Notes under the pieces: model-generated | Told to the model about the DNA's origin: nothing | The model's database searches: none | What the model saw: the letters and a program-made list of their open reading frames with translations, nothing else | Assembly (NCBI RefSeq): GCF_000331105.1 | Contig: NC_020054.1 | Location: 5,580,903-5,644,902, forward strand | Source of the DNA: Fibrella aestuarina BUZ 2 | GTDB taxonomy: Bacteria > Bacteroidota > Bacteroidia > Cytophagales > Spirosomataceae | DNA: 64,000 bases | Direction of reading: 5' to 3' | Shown here: one piece after another, positions 10,315 to 19,851 of the stretch | How positions within the stretch are numbered: the stretch's first letter is position 1 | Layout of the letters: the number at the start of each line of letters is the position of its first letter | Program-made: the position numbers and the translations under genes

Positions 10315-11406
10315 ATGTCTATGACCGAACACAGCAAGACCTTCCTGTACCAATACCTGAATAACGCCTCGCCTACCGGCTTTGAGTCGTCAGGGCAGCA
10401 GATTTGGCTCGATTACCTGAAGCCCTATATCGACGAATACATCGTTGACACCTACGGGACAGCCGTCGGCATTATTCACGGGGCTGACGATTCGCCTAAT
10501 AAGGAATACAAAGTAGTAATCGAAGCCCATTCCGACGAGATCTCGTGGTTTGTGAACTACATCTCCGACGATGGCTACCTCTTCGTTCGGCGTAATGGCG
10601 GCTCCGACGCTGTCATTGCCCCGTCCATGCGCGTCAACCTGCACACGAAGCAGGGCGTCGTTGAAGGCGTCTTTGGCTGGCCCGCCATCCACGTGCGCGA
10701 CCTGGCCAAAGACACGGCTCCCAAAGTAACCGACCTCTTTATCGACGTGGGCGCGGCCACCAAGCAGGAAGTGCTCGACATGGGCATTCACGTGGGTACG
10801 GTCTGCACCTTTGTGGACGGCCTCACCGAGATGAACGGACGCTATTTTGTGGGCCGCGCACTCGACAACCGCATGGGCGGCTTTATGATCGCCGAAGTGG
10901 CGCGGCAATTGAAAGAGAACGGCATTCGCCTCCCTTACACGCTGTACATCGTCAATGCGGTGCAGGAGGAAATTGGCCTGCGCGGGGCCGAGATGATCGC
11001 CCGCCGCCTGCGCCCCGACCTGGCAATTTGCACCGACGTAACCCATGATACCCAATCGCCGAAGTACGACAAGAAAGAACAGGGCGACCTCAAATGCGGC
11101 GACGGCCCGGTGCTGTGCTATGGTCCCGCCGTGCAGAACAACCTGCTCGATTTCATGATCGACGTGGCCAATCAGCAGGGCATTGCCTTCCAGCGGCAGG
11201 CCGTGAGTCGGTCGACGGGTACTGATACCGATTCGTTTGCCTACGCGGCCGAAGGAGTGGCCTCGGCGCTGATTTCGCTGCCGCTGAAATACATGCATAC
11301 AACCGTGGAAACGGTGCATCAGGAAGACGTGCAGGGCGTTATCCGGCTCATGTACGATGTACTGCTGGCCTTGAAAGGCGACGAAGATTTCCGATACATT
11401 AAGTAG
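10315..11406 (+). CDS. M42 family metallo-aminopeptidase
   Basis: From the ATG at 10315 the product is 363 residues. It has the M42 (PepA/FrvX/YsdC) dinuclear zinc set: AHSDE (His72), ALDNRMGG (Asp184), the catalytic pair QEEIGLRG (Glu218/Glu219), a following Asp in CTDVTHD, and MHTTVETVH (His328). A PDZ-like insertion lies between His72 and Asp184, as usual. These cytoplasmic multimeric enzymes trim N-terminal residues from peptides; some are misannotated as cellulases. A second ATG two codons later (10321) is equally possible. It is followed by the inverted repeat at 11417-11486. Confidence 0.92.
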   Translation: MSMTEHSKTFLYQYLNNASPTGFESSGQQIWLDYLKPYIDEYIVDTYGTAVGIIHGADDSPNKEYKVVIEAHSDEISWFVNYISDDGYLFVRRNGGSDAVIAPSMRVNLHTKQGVVEGVFGWPAIHVRDLAKDTAPKVTDLFIDVGAATKQEVLDMGIHVGTVCTFVDGLTEMNGRYFVGRALDNRMGGFMIAEVARQLKENGIRLPYTLYIVNAVQEEIGLRGAEMIARRLRPDLAICTDVTHDTQSPKYDKKEQGDLKCGDGPVLCYGPAVQNNLLDFMIDVANQQGIAFQRQAVSRSTGTDTDSFAYAAEGVASALISLPLKYMHTTVETVHQEDVQGVIRLMYDVLLALKGDEDFRYIK

Positions 11407-11416
11407 TTTTCTGTCT

Positions 11417-11486
11417 CCAGTTTGGCGTTTTCAGTTGGCTGGCGCAAGCCTGCTTGAAAATCACCTAGCTGAAAACGCCAAACTGG
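11417..11486. repeat. Intergenic inverted repeat, 18-bp perfect arms
   Basis: CCAGTTTGGCGTTTTCAG (11417-11434) pairs perfectly with its complement at 11469-11486 around a 34-base loop. The loop begins TTGGCTGGCGCAAGCC, a core also seen in the loops or arms of the repeats near 60.1 and 61.0 kb. It lies between two co-directional genes, lacks a T-tract, and is probably one of a family of intergenic hairpins. It could terminate transcription of the M42 gene. Confidence 0.85.
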
Positions 11487-11502
11487 AAATTAGAAGCTAC
11501 CT

Positions 11503-14500
11503 ATGCTGTTTTCTGCCGCTGTCCTTAGGACGTACCGCCGCCGTCTGACCAACCTGAGTAGCCGCAATCGGTCGTTGTTACTCAGCAGTTTGCCCGCCGA
11601 TCAGTTTGTCGATCTGCACGAGGCCGATTTCCGGCTCAACAAAGCCTCGTTTGAGCTTATCGCAGCGCTCATCGCCCGCAAAGCGAACGTACCTGTCTGC
11701 GCCATCACCGACCCGCGCGACGAACGCAGCAACACGCTGAGCAAACGCCTGCGCCGCCTGCAACGCACCGATGCCTTCATCGAAGCCGAACGTGGCACTG
11801 AAGACCTGTACGTAGGCTGGCCCTTTGTGCGCGGCCGCTTCAACGACGGCACGCCTGTGCACGGTCCCCTGCTCTTTTTTCCGGTGCATCTGGCCACCGA
11901 AGGCAACCAATGGCGGCTGGTACGGCGGGGCGACGAGAATGCCCTTATCAACCAGTCGATGCTGCTGGCGTATGGTTATTTCAACGGCATCAAACTCCCT
12001 GACGAGTGGCTCTCGCCCGATCTGGACAGCTTCGATAAAGACCCGCTGGTGTTTCGCACGCAGCTTTACGAATGGCTGAAAGCCAGCCCATTGGCCATCA
12101 ATTTCAACCCCGATACGTTTACCGATACGCTGCTGCCGTTCGACCGGCAATCAGCCAAATCACTGTTGGAACTCGATGGGATCGGCGAGCTGAAACTCAT
12201 CCCCGAGGCCGTACTGGGCATTTTCCCACAGGCAGGTTCTTTTCTGGTACCCGACTACGACGAGCTGTTGAGTGAACCAACACCCGGCTCCCTCCTTCCC
12301 GAAGATGGGGAGCCAGAACCGCCCCAATCCTCTTCCCTGATTGTTGACGAAGGGCGGCGGGTGGCGGGGCCAGCCCTGCTTCCGTTACCCATCGATGCCT
12401 CACAGGAAACGGCAGTCGAGGCGGTGCGGTTGGGGCAGTCGGTGGTGGTGCAGGGGCCGCCGGGTACGGGCAAATCGCAGCTCATTGCCAACCTTATGGC
12501 CGATGCCGCCGCGCGGGGGCAGCGCGTGTTGCTCGTTTGCCAGAAACGGGCAGCACTCGACGTGGTGCATCAGCGGCTGACCGACGTGGGTATGGCTCCA
12601 TTCGTGGCGCTGGTGCACGATTTTCAGAACGACCGACAAGCGCTCTACGCCCAGCTCGCTGAGCAGATCGACGCCATCGACACGTACCGCAGCCAGAGCC
12701 GGAGCCTCGACGCGGTGTTACTCGAACGTGAGTTCGACACCGAATCGCGGCGTATTGACGGGCTGGTGCGCGAGTTACAGGCGTTTAAAACCGCCTTGTT
12801 CGATACGTCGGTTTGCGGCTTGTCGGCCAAAGAACTGTACCTAACCAGCACGCCCCAAACAGAGGCGGATGCGCCCGACCTAAGCACCGTTTACCGTCAT
12901 TTCCAGTTCGGCACACTGACTGATTTTCGGGACCGGCTGACCAATTACCTGGCTTATAGACAGCAACTGGGTCATGAGCATCCCTTCACGGACCGGGTTA
13001 GTTTCGCCCGCTTTACCGGTGCCGACATCGCCAGCCTCCGCCTGCTAATTACGGACGCGGCAACGTACCTGCCGACTTTCGTGCAGCGGGCCGGTACGTT
13101 GCTGGGCGACCCCGCGCCGGGTACGTTGCTCAACTGGACCGAACTGACCAATCGATACGTACCCCAACGGGCCACGCTCGACGCCCTCGCCCAAACCGTA
13201 GCCGATCCGCTCGTTTGGTCGGTGCTGAGCCGGGTGGCGGCGGGGTCGTTGCCCGACTCGCCAACCAACACGCTCGCCGATGATCTGGCGGCGCTGGCGG
13301 CCATCGAAGCCCGCGGCCTCCTCCTTGGCCTTGTCCCCAACGGCATGGGCGAGCGTCTCCGGCAGGGCATTGAGGCGCGACAGTCATTGGTGAAATGGCT
13401 TTTTTACAAGGACAAAGCCTTCCTGAATGATGTATCACAGGCCAACGGGCTGGGTACGTCGCTGGCCGATTTGCAGACGCTCGAAAGCCGGTGGGTCAAT
13501 CGGCAATCGTGGGAAGCGCGGGCGCAGGAGACGGGTCAGCAGTTTGCGGGTACGTCGTGGTCTGGCACGCCTGACAGTAGCCGTCAGCCCGAGCAGACCA
13601 AACAGAGGCTGGGTACGTTGCAGCAAACGGTGGCGCGGGCCGAGGCCGTCTGGCAAACCATTCGCAGCACCTTCCCCGAACTGGAGCGGGTCATTGCCCA
13701 GCAGCCCAGCGGCGGGTCGTTCGGGCAGGTGCTGAGCGGGCTGCGCCTGTTGCTCGACGAGGTCCATTTAAGCCAAAGCCGCTGGCAGACGTACCTGACC
13801 AGTAGCCAGCTAACGGCCCTGGCCGCCAACCCCACCGGGCAGGCCAACGCGTTGCAAACAGCCTTACGCACCGACGCCGACAACCTGATCGAGATGGATC
13901 GGCTGCGCGACACGTTCACTACGCCGGAACGCACCGTGGCCGATCAGGTACGTTCGGTCGCCGCCTTTGACAACGCGCTGCGCCTGGCCTGGATCGACCA
14001 CCTCGAACAGCTTTATCCCGAACTGCGGAGCGTGTCGTCGCTGAAAATGGCGCAGCAGGAAACCGCTTTGCAGCACAGTATTCAGCGGCAACAGCAACTT
14101 ACCCGCGCTATTCTGTTGCTCAAACTGCGCGAACAGACCTACCGCGATCTGGTGATCAACCGGCTCAACAACGTGGTCAGTTTCCGGGAGTTGCGGCATC
14201 AGGTCACCAAAAAACGGAACGTCTGGCCCATCCGGCAGGTCATGAGCCAGTATGCCGACGAAGTGTTCCGGCTACTACCCTGCTGGATGGCCTCGCCCGA
14301 ATCGGTGTCGGCCCTGTTTCCCATGCAGCGGGGCCTGTTTGACCTGGTCATTTTCGACGAAGCCTCGCAGTGTTTCGCCGAAAATGGCCTGCCCGCCTTG
14401 TTGCGTGGCAAACAGGTGGTCGTGGCGGGCGACAGCAAGCAGCTTCGGCCCAGCGATCTGTACCGGGCCCGCATCGAGGATGACGCAACCAATGCCGAAA

Positions 14501-15474
14501 CCACCGACGAGGCGGTGGCGCTGGAGGTCGAATCGCTGCTCGACCTGACCGCCCAATACCTGCCGCAGGTGTCGCTTATGGGTCATTACCGCAGCCGAAG
14601 CCTCGACCTGATCGCCTTTTCCAACGAACATTTCTACAACGACACGCTCACGCTCCTGCCCGATTTCGCCGAAGCCAACCGCCGCGAGCCGGGCATTCGG
14701 TACCTCCATGTGCCGGGGCAATGGCAACCCACCGACCGCACCAACCCGATCGAGGCGCAGGCGGTGCTCTCGCTGGTGAACCAGCTACAAACCGAGCTAC
14801 CCGGCCGCAGTATCGGCGTCGTGACCTTCAATTTCCAGCAACAGCAACTGATTCAGGAGTTATGGCAGGAACAGGGCGAGCCGATGCCCACGGCGGTGCG
14901 GTTCGTCAAAAACATCGAGAACGTGCAGGGTGATGAGTGCGACGTTATCATTTTCTCCGTTGGCTACGCGCCCGACGAACGGGGCCGGCTGTCGGCGCAG
15001 TTTGGGAGCCTGAATGCGGGCGGGGGCGAAAACCGGCTCAACGTGGCCATCACCCGCGCCCGCGAGCGCATCTACATCATCACGAGTCTGCTGCCCGCCC
15101 AGCTGAACGTGGATGCCACCGCCAACGATGGCCCCAAGCTACTGAAACAATACCTGCACTATGCGCTCGACGTGTCGGAAGGGCGCTTCAGGCCGCACCC
15201 GAAGCGGGTTGTGGGCTTGCAGACCGGCGCAGGTACGTTGCTGAAAGACAAACTGGCACAGAGCCACCCCAACTGGCGCCCCGAACTCCCCTTTGCCGAC
15301 CTCACCGTTCGTGGCAACGAACCAGTGATTTACGAAGGGCTGGTACTGACCGACGACGATCAGTACTTTCAGCAGACGATCAAGGAAGCCCACGCCTACC
15401 GGCCTTTTGCGCTGCAAAACCGCCATTGGCCCTACCGGCGCTTCTGGAGCCGGGACGTATGGCGTCAGGCCTGA
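11503..15474 (+). CDS. Large SF1 helicase, DUF4011-type, with possible degenerate nuclease tail
   Basis: The 1323-residue protein starts with a DUF4011-like region (LTNLSSRNRSLLL near residue 20), then the SF1 helicase motifs: Walker A GPPGTGKS (318-325), Walker B VIFDEASQ (949-956), GDSKQLRPS (976-984), YRSRSLDLIAFSN, and VQGDECDVIIFSVG. NVAITRARERIYII closes the core. About 620 residues separate Walker A and B, a long insertion. After the helicase core the tail FADLTV ... VIYEGLV ... YRRFWSRDVW resembles a Vsr/MTES_1575-type endonuclease but lacks the full catalytic set. Homologues with an active nuclease are linked to phage defence; this role is inferred. Its 3' end overlaps the next gene by 10 bases, tail to tail. 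Confidence 0.85.
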   Translation: MLFSAAVLRTYRRRLTNLSSRNRSLLLSSLPADQFVDLHEADFRLNKASFELIAALIARKANVPVCAITDPRDERSNTLSKRLRRLQRTDAFIEAERGTEDLYVGWPFVRGRFNDGTPVHGPLLFFPVHLATEGNQWRLVRRGDENALINQSMLLAYGYFNGIKLPDEWLSPDLDSFDKDPLVFRTQLYEWLKASPLAINFNPDTFTDTLLPFDRQSAKSLLELDGIGELKLIPEAVLGIFPQAGSFLVPDYDELLSEPTPGSLLPEDGEPEPPQSSSLIVDEGRRVAGPALLPLPIDASQETAVEAVRLGQSVVVQGPPGTGKSQLIANLMADAAARGQRVLLVCQKRAALDVVHQRLTDVGMAPFVALVHDFQNDRQALYAQLAEQIDAIDTYRSQSRSLDAVLLEREFDTESRRIDGLVRELQAFKTALFDTSVCGLSAKELYLTSTPQTEADAPDLSTVYRHFQFGTLTDFRDRLTNYLAYRQQLGHEHPFTDRVSFARFTGADIASLRLLITDAATYLPTFVQRAGTLLGDPAPGTLLNWTELTNRYVPQRATLDALAQTVADPLVWSVLSRVAAGSLPDSPTNTLADDLAALAAIEARGLLLGLVPNGMGERLRQGIEARQSLVKWLFYKDKAFLNDVSQANGLGTSLADLQTLESRWVNRQSWEARAQETGQQFAGTSWSGTPDSSRQPEQTKQRLGTLQQTVARAEAVWQTIRSTFPELERVIAQQPSGGSFGQVLSGLRLLLDEVHLSQSRWQTYLTSSQLTALAANPTGQANALQTALRTDADNLIEMDRLRDTFTTPERTVADQVRSVAAFDNALRLAWIDHLEQLYPELRSVSSLKMAQQETALQHSIQRQQQLTRAILLLKLREQTYRDLVINRLNNVVSFRELRHQVTKKRNVWPIRQVMSQYADEVFRLLPCWMASPESVSALFPMQRGLFDLVIFDEASQCFAENGLPALLRGKQVVVAGDSKQLRPSDLYRARIEDDATNAETTDEAVALEVESLLDLTAQYLPQVSLMGHYRSRSLDLIAFSNEHFYNDTLTLLPDFAEANRREPGIRYLHVPGQWQPTDRTNPIEAQAVLSLVNQLQTELPGRSIGVVTFNFQQQQLIQELWQEQGEPMPTAVRFVKNIENVQGDECDVIIFSVGYAPDERGRLSAQFGSLNAGGGENRLNVAITRARERIYIITSLLPAQLNVDATANDGPKLLKQYLHYALDVSEGRFRPHPKRVVGLQTGAGTLLKDKLAQSHPNWRPELPFADLTVRGNEPVIYEGLVLTDDDQYFQQTIKEAHAYRPFALQNRHWPYRRFWSRDVWRQA

Positions 15475-16241
15475 TTTACTAGTTTGTCGAGCTGCACGGC
15501 GCTACCCAGCAACCTGATTTTCTCGGCCACGCTGCCGCTCTCTCCCAACCGTATGATCCGCAGGGCCGACGATAAAAGCCAGCCCGGCCGGATAACGCGA
15601 TCGGCCAGTAGTGCTACCTGCCGGTCCATCTCGCCGATTTTCGTACGTTTCTGGGCGTCGGCCAGCGGGGCGAGGGCGACAGCCGCCGACCACGAAAAGG
15701 TGCGGGCCACCCGGATGCTGAAGTTGATCATGCCTTCGTCGTCGGTTTTGAGCGCATCATCGAGCAGGCGAAACGGCAACCAGATGTCGGCCAGTTTATC
15801 CTGCACCTGTTCGGTTAGTTCGGCAATGATGGCGTTGATGCGGTTGAAATCAGTTTGCAGCGCGTGAATGGCCGCGCCGGGTGCGGTTTCGGCGGCGGCA
15901 ATGGCCAGATCCAGATTGATGTGGGCGTTGATACCCAGGATCAGGTGTTGCATGACCGTGAGTTGGTTGTTGGCAGTGCTGGCAAAAGCCTGCTGCCAGG
16001 CCTGGGTGGGTTTGCGGCCCGCCAGGTACGTATCGTACGCGTCGATATAGCGCTTGGCAAAACATACGTCGAGCGCTTCCATGCGCTTAGCGTCGTCGAA
16101 ACGCCCCTGCCGGATGCCATCCCTGACGGCGACGGTCATGCAGCGGTACAGAGCCGCAAAATAGCCTATCGGCGATTGATCTTGCTCGGCCGTGTGAACG
16201 ATGATCGTCAGGCGATCGATGACGTCGTCAATGATGTGCAT
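15465..16241 (-). CDS. DUF5995 family protein
   Basis: The 258-residue, mostly alpha-helical protein has the GINAHINLDLAIAAAE motif typical of DUF5995, a family of unknown biochemical function found in Bacteroidota and Actinobacteria. The conserved His and Asp could bind metal, but this is speculation. No signal peptide or membrane segment is seen. It is transcribed toward the helicase gene, and their coding ends overlap by 10 bases. Confidence 0.75.
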   Translation of the reverse strand: MHIIDDVIDRLTIIVHTAEQDQSPIGYFAALYRCMTVAVRDGIRQGRFDDAKRMEALDVCFAKRYIDAYDTYLAGRKPTQAWQQAFASTANNQLTVMQHLILGINAHINLDLAIAAAETAPGAAIHALQTDFNRINAIIAELTEQVQDKLADIWLPFRLLDDALKTDDEGMINFSIRVARTFSWSAAVALAPLADAQKRTKIGEMDRQVALLADRVIRPGWLLSSALRIIRLGESGSVAEKIRLLGSAVQLDKLVNQA

Positions 16242-16270
16242 AGCGGGTAAATTTCCGCACCAATGAACAC

Positions 16271-16310
16271 AAAAAACCGGAACCAGCCCATTTTAACAGA
16301 CTGGTTCCGG
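16271..16310 (-). terminator. Intrinsic terminator
   Basis: A 10-bp perfect stem, CCGGAACCAG (16277-16286) with CTGGTTCCGG (16301-16310), is followed on the minus strand by a T-tract (six A at 16271-16276). It would end minus-strand transcripts from the 16316 gene before the DUF5995 gene. Confidence 0.85.
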
Positions 16311-16315
16311 GCCAT

Positions 16316-16510
16316 TTATTTTCCTTTTTTCCGAATCGGCTTATTGCGGCTTTCGGCCCACTTTTCGGCCTGTGCTGTGCCGATAGCGATGGCTTTCTGC
16401 TCGTCGTTCCCGTCGGCGAGCAGGGCGTTAATGATCTCGATGGCTTTGTGCCGAACGGGCGCCATGAAGTTCGTTAGCGAGACGGGGTAATCCGTTTTTG
16501 AATAGGGCAT
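16316..16510 (-). CDS. Small conserved protein of unknown function
   Basis: Starting from the ATG at 16510 gives 64 residues: MPYSKTDYPVSLTNF, then HKAIEIINALLADGNDE, then AIAIGTAQAEKWAES and a basic tail. Small proteins with this pattern occur widely in bacteria and look like a helical DNA- or protein-binding unit, but no function is established. It sits between the TolC-like gene (70 bases upstream) and its own terminator, and may be co-transcribed with it. Confidence 0.7.
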   Translation of the reverse strand: MPYSKTDYPVSLTNFMAPVRHKAIEIINALLADGNDEQKAIAIGTAQAEKWAESRNKPIRKKGK

Positions 16511-16580
16511 CGGTTTATCCGTTTGGTTACCAGCTAAACCACTGACCCTCCCAACCGGACGGCCCGTTCGCCTCAACGGG

Positions 16581-17996
16581 CTATTTCGCGGCCTGGGTGC
16601 CGGCGGGTAAAAACTGCTGGCTGATGGTGCTGCTCAGGCGCAACAACTCGACTTCGGCCGCTTTGGCGTTGAACTCGGCGTTGAACAGGCGGGCCTGGGC
16701 AGCAATGGCGTTACGTTGCACATCCCGAAATTCAACGGCGGTGGAGTTACCCACCCGGTAGCGATCGTAGGCGATGTCGATGTTTTCGAGCGCAATTTTA
16801 TAGTTCTGTTGCTCCACGTTGAGCAGCGCGAGGCTATTCTGATACTGCGCAAACGACTGGGCGATGGCCTGTTGCAGTGCCACTTCCTGATCGGCCCGCT
16901 GGTATTCGGCGGCCAATGCACTGGCGCGGGCATTGGCTTCGAGCCGCCGGATGTTACCCCCGTTGAAAATCGGCACTGCCGCCGTTACAGCATAGGTAAG
17001 GCCCCGGTTACGCGCATCTGCGACCCCAAAGCCCCCTTCGTTGTTGATAAACGTGAAGTTGTAGCCCGTTTGCAGGTTGACGGTCGGTTGGCGTTGTGCC
17101 CGCGCCAGCCGGATGTTGATGTCGGCCACCTTCTGGTTCAGTACCGCCGCCGCCAGCAAGGGGCTGTTGGTCAGCATGCTCTGCCGCAGTTGGTCGACGT
17201 TCAGATCGGGGCGCACGATGATGGTGTCGCGGATCGCAAACGGCGTAAACGGATCGCGCACAAGCAGGGTGTTCAGCTGAATCTTAGCCTGTTGCACATT
17301 CTGCTCCTGCGTTAGCAGCGTCACGCTATCGGCGTTGTAATCGACCTGAGCCGTCAGGAAGTCCACCTTCGAGCGGGTACCGACTTCGTAGTTGGCGCGG
17401 GCCAGTTCGAGCCGGTCGCGCGAGATGTCGAGCGCCTGCCGGAACGCCAGCAGTTGCTGTAACTGCTGGACCACGTTGTAATAGGCCGTTACGACACTAG
17501 CAATCGTTTGCTCCACACTGGCCCGGGTGTTCTCCTGGCTCAACCGCACCAGTTCGCCCAGACGTTCGTAAGTGGCAAAGTTGGCCAGTCCGTTGAAGAC
17601 CGTCCAGTTCAGGTTGACGCCCGCCTGCGTTGTGCGGTTGGAAATGCCATTCAGCACCTGCGGCGGACGGATGTTATCGACGAAGGTCTGGTTGACCGAT
17701 TGCCGACTGCCGTTGGTGCTGACGTTGCCCGTAATAAGCGGGTAGAAACCGGCGTTGGCGGGGATGCGTTCGTTGCGGGCAATCTGCTCCTGCGTTTGCA
17801 GTCCTTTGATCTGGTAATTACGGCCCAGTGCCGTAGCAATAGCATCCTGAAGCAGGAGTTGTTCGCCCTGCTGCACGATGTAGGCATTTCGTAGCGCTCG
17901 CTGCACCGGCGTTTGGGCGGGAGCCGGAGCAGGTTTCTGTTGGGCAATCAGGTACGTTGATGGCAGTAAAAAAAGAAAAGCGGCGATAAAACGCAT
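16581..17996 (-). CDS. TolC-family outer membrane efflux protein
   Basis: The 471-residue protein has a Sec signal peptide (MRFIAAFLFLLPSTYLIAQ) and the two long helical repeats of TolC/OEP proteins. Gln/Asn/Ala-rich helices include EQTIASVVTAYYNVVQQLQQ and, in the second half, ALQQAIAQSFAQYQNSLALL. It should form the outer-membrane channel of a tripartite pump or type I secretion system. No inner-membrane pump or periplasmic adaptor gene is adjacent, so its partner is elsewhere. It is divergent from the amidohydrolase gene across an imperfect inverted repeat. Confidence 0.92.
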   Translation of the reverse strand: MRFIAAFLFLLPSTYLIAQQKPAPAPAQTPVQRALRNAYIVQQGEQLLLQDAIATALGRNYQIKGLQTQEQIARNERIPANAGFYPLITGNVSTNGSRQSVNQTFVDNIRPPQVLNGISNRTTQAGVNLNWTVFNGLANFATYERLGELVRLSQENTRASVEQTIASVVTAYYNVVQQLQQLLAFRQALDISRDRLELARANYEVGTRSKVDFLTAQVDYNADSVTLLTQEQNVQQAKIQLNTLLVRDPFTPFAIRDTIIVRPDLNVDQLRQSMLTNSPLLAAAVLNQKVADINIRLARAQRQPTVNLQTGYNFTFINNEGGFGVADARNRGLTYAVTAAVPIFNGGNIRRLEANARASALAAEYQRADQEVALQQAIAQSFAQYQNSLALLNVEQQNYKIALENIDIAYDRYRVGNSTAVEFRDVQRNAIAAQARLFNAEFNAKAAEVELLRLSSTISQQFLPAGTQAAK

Positions 17997-18031
17997 CGGT
18001 ATATAAATTGACGAATGACGAATTGGATAAC

Positions 18032-18122
18032 AAACTTAGGGTTAGTTTGCGATTTGTTGCGGTAGCTTGCCCCCGCGCATCCACAAACCCTACTCCACAA
18101 ATCACAAACTAGCTATAAGTTT
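18032..18122. repeat. Imperfect long inverted repeat between divergent genes
   Basis: Reading in from both ends, AAACTTAGGGTTAGTTTGCG and the complement of the right end, AAACTTATAGCTAGTTTGTG, match imperfectly. The pairing continues through GATTTGT and GTAG, with about 34-base arms and a GC-rich centre. It is a more decayed version of the intergenic hairpins seen at convergent gene ends, but here it lies in the shared upstream region of two divergent genes. Confidence 0.6.
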
Positions 18123-18127
18123 ACCCT

Positions 18128-19792
18128 ATGCATCGAAACTATTACCTCGCCGGGCTGGTCGGGCTGTTGGCCGTAGCCGCCTGCTCTACGCGTCGCCCGG
18201 CCGATTATATCATTACCAATGCCACCGTCTACACGGTCAATCAGGGCGATTCAGTGGTGCAGGCGTTTGCCGTCGAGAAGGGGCGCATTCTGGATCTGGG
18301 CTCAACGGCTACCATCCTCGACCATTACCGGTCTGACAGCATCATCGACCTGAAAGGCAAGCCCGTTTATCCGGGTTTCTACGACCCGCACAGCCATTTT
18401 CTGGGGCTGGGCCAGATGCTCGATCAGGCCGATCTGGTCGGCGCCACGTCCTACGCCGACGTGATCGCCCGCCTGAAAGCCTTTCAGCAGAAGCACCCCG
18501 ACGCCCTCTGGCTCATCGGGCGCGGCTGGGATCAGAACGACTGGCCCGCGGCCGACTCACCCGTGCGGGGGTTTCCGACCAATAAGCTGCTCAACGACGC
18601 CTTCCCCAACGTACCGGTGGCCCTGACGCGGATCGATGGGCACGCCCTGCTGGTGAACGACAAAGCCCTGCGGCTGGCGCAGATTTCGGGCAAAACGGCC
18701 ATGACGGGCGGCGAAGTGGTGCTGAACGGCAGCCAACCCTCGGGCGTGCTGGTCGACAACGCCATGCAGATGGTACGCCGCGTGATTCCGCAGCCCGACG
18801 CCGACGCCAAAACCCGCATGTTGCAGGCCGCCGAGCGCGTTTGTCTGTCGCTGGGCCTGACCACCGTATCCGATGCTGGTCTGAACCGCGACGACATCGA
18901 CCTGATTGACCGGCTGCATCAGGAGAAGAAGCTCAAAATCCGCGACTACGCCATGATCAGCCTCGGGGAGCCTAATCTGGATTATTACCTCAAACGCGGC
19001 CCCTACCAGACCGACCGCCTGTCGGTGACCTCCTTCAAGCTCTATGCCGACGGGGCGCTGGGGTCACGTGGAGCCTGCCTGCGCAAACCCTACAGCGACC
19101 GCCCCGAAACGAGTGGCTTTCTGCTGCTTAGCCCCGCCGAGTTGGAACGGGTGATTAAGCTGTTAGCCAACAGCGGCTTTCAGGCTAACACGCACTGCAT
19201 TGGCGACTCGGCCAACCACCTCATTCTCGACCTGTATGGCAAGTACCTAAAAGGCCTGAATACCCGGCGCTGGCGTATCGAACACGCCCAGGTCGTTTCG
19301 CCCGAAGACCTGTCGAAGTTTTACAAATACAGCATCATCCCATCGGTACAACCTACGCACGCCACGTCTGACATGTACTGGGCTGCCGAGCGGCTGGGCC
19401 CGGAGCGCGTGAAGGGTGCTTATGCCTTCAACGACCTGCTAAAGCAAAATCACTACATCACCTTTGGCAGCGATTTCCCCGTCGAGGCGGTCAATCCGTT
19501 GTATGGGTTTCATGCGGCGGTGGCCCGGCAAGATGCCAAAAACTTCCCCAAAGGCGGTTATCAGCCCGAAAATGCAGTTTCGCGACGCGACGCGCTCAAA
19601 GCCATGACGCGCTGGGCTGCCTACGCCTGCCGGGAAGATTCGGTGCGGGGTACGTTGGAGAAACGGAAAGTGGCCGATTTCGTCGTGCTCGACCGCGACA
19701 TCATGACCGTGCCCGCCGAGCAACTGCGCGACACGAAGGTGCTGCAAACCTGGGTCAATGGCGAACGGCTGTACACGGCTCCCAATCGCTGA
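18128..19792 (+). CDS. Amidohydrolase lipoprotein (YtcJ-like)
   Basis: The 554-residue protein has a lipoprotein signal with lipobox VAAC near residue 19, so it is probably membrane-anchored on the periplasmic side. The amidohydrolase fold begins with a small beta-sandwich (YIITNATVYTV), then the metal motif FYDPHSHFLG; HSH replaces the commoner HxH spacing but is usual in YtcJ-like proteins. It continues with ANTHCIGDSAN, RIEHAQVV and the final SDFPVEAVNP Asp motif. The family hydrolyses C-N bonds in amides or imides, but the substrate is unknown. It ends in a strong terminator shared with the convergent glycosidase gene. Confidence 0.9.
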   Translation: MHRNYYLAGLVGLLAVAACSTRRPADYIITNATVYTVNQGDSVVQAFAVEKGRILDLGSTATILDHYRSDSIIDLKGKPVYPGFYDPHSHFLGLGQMLDQADLVGATSYADVIARLKAFQQKHPDALWLIGRGWDQNDWPAADSPVRGFPTNKLLNDAFPNVPVALTRIDGHALLVNDKALRLAQISGKTAMTGGEVVLNGSQPSGVLVDNAMQMVRRVIPQPDADAKTRMLQAAERVCLSLGLTTVSDAGLNRDDIDLIDRLHQEKKLKIRDYAMISLGEPNLDYYLKRGPYQTDRLSVTSFKLYADGALGSRGACLRKPYSDRPETSGFLLLSPAELERVIKLLANSGFQANTHCIGDSANHLILDLYGKYLKGLNTRRWRIEHAQVVSPEDLSKFYKYSIIPSVQPTHATSDMYWAAERLGPERVKGAYAFNDLLKQNHYITFGSDFPVEAVNPLYGFHAAVARQDAKNFPKGGYQPENAVSRRDALKAMTRWAAYACREDSVRGTLEKRKVADFVVLDRDIMTVPAEQLRDTKVLQTWVNGERLYTAPNR

Positions 19793-19813
19793 ACGTACCT
19801 GGACTGTCGTCCA

Positions 19814-19850
19814 CGAGAAGGCCCGACTTCGCTGAAGTCGGGCCTTCTCG
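19814..19850. terminator. Bidirectional terminator hairpin
   Basis: A 17-bp perfect stem, CGAGAAGGCCCGACTTC (19814-19830) with its complement at 19834-19850, closes on a 3-base loop and is followed by TTT. It lies between the convergent amidohydrolase and glycosidase genes. Confidence 0.9.
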
Positions 19851-19851
19851 T

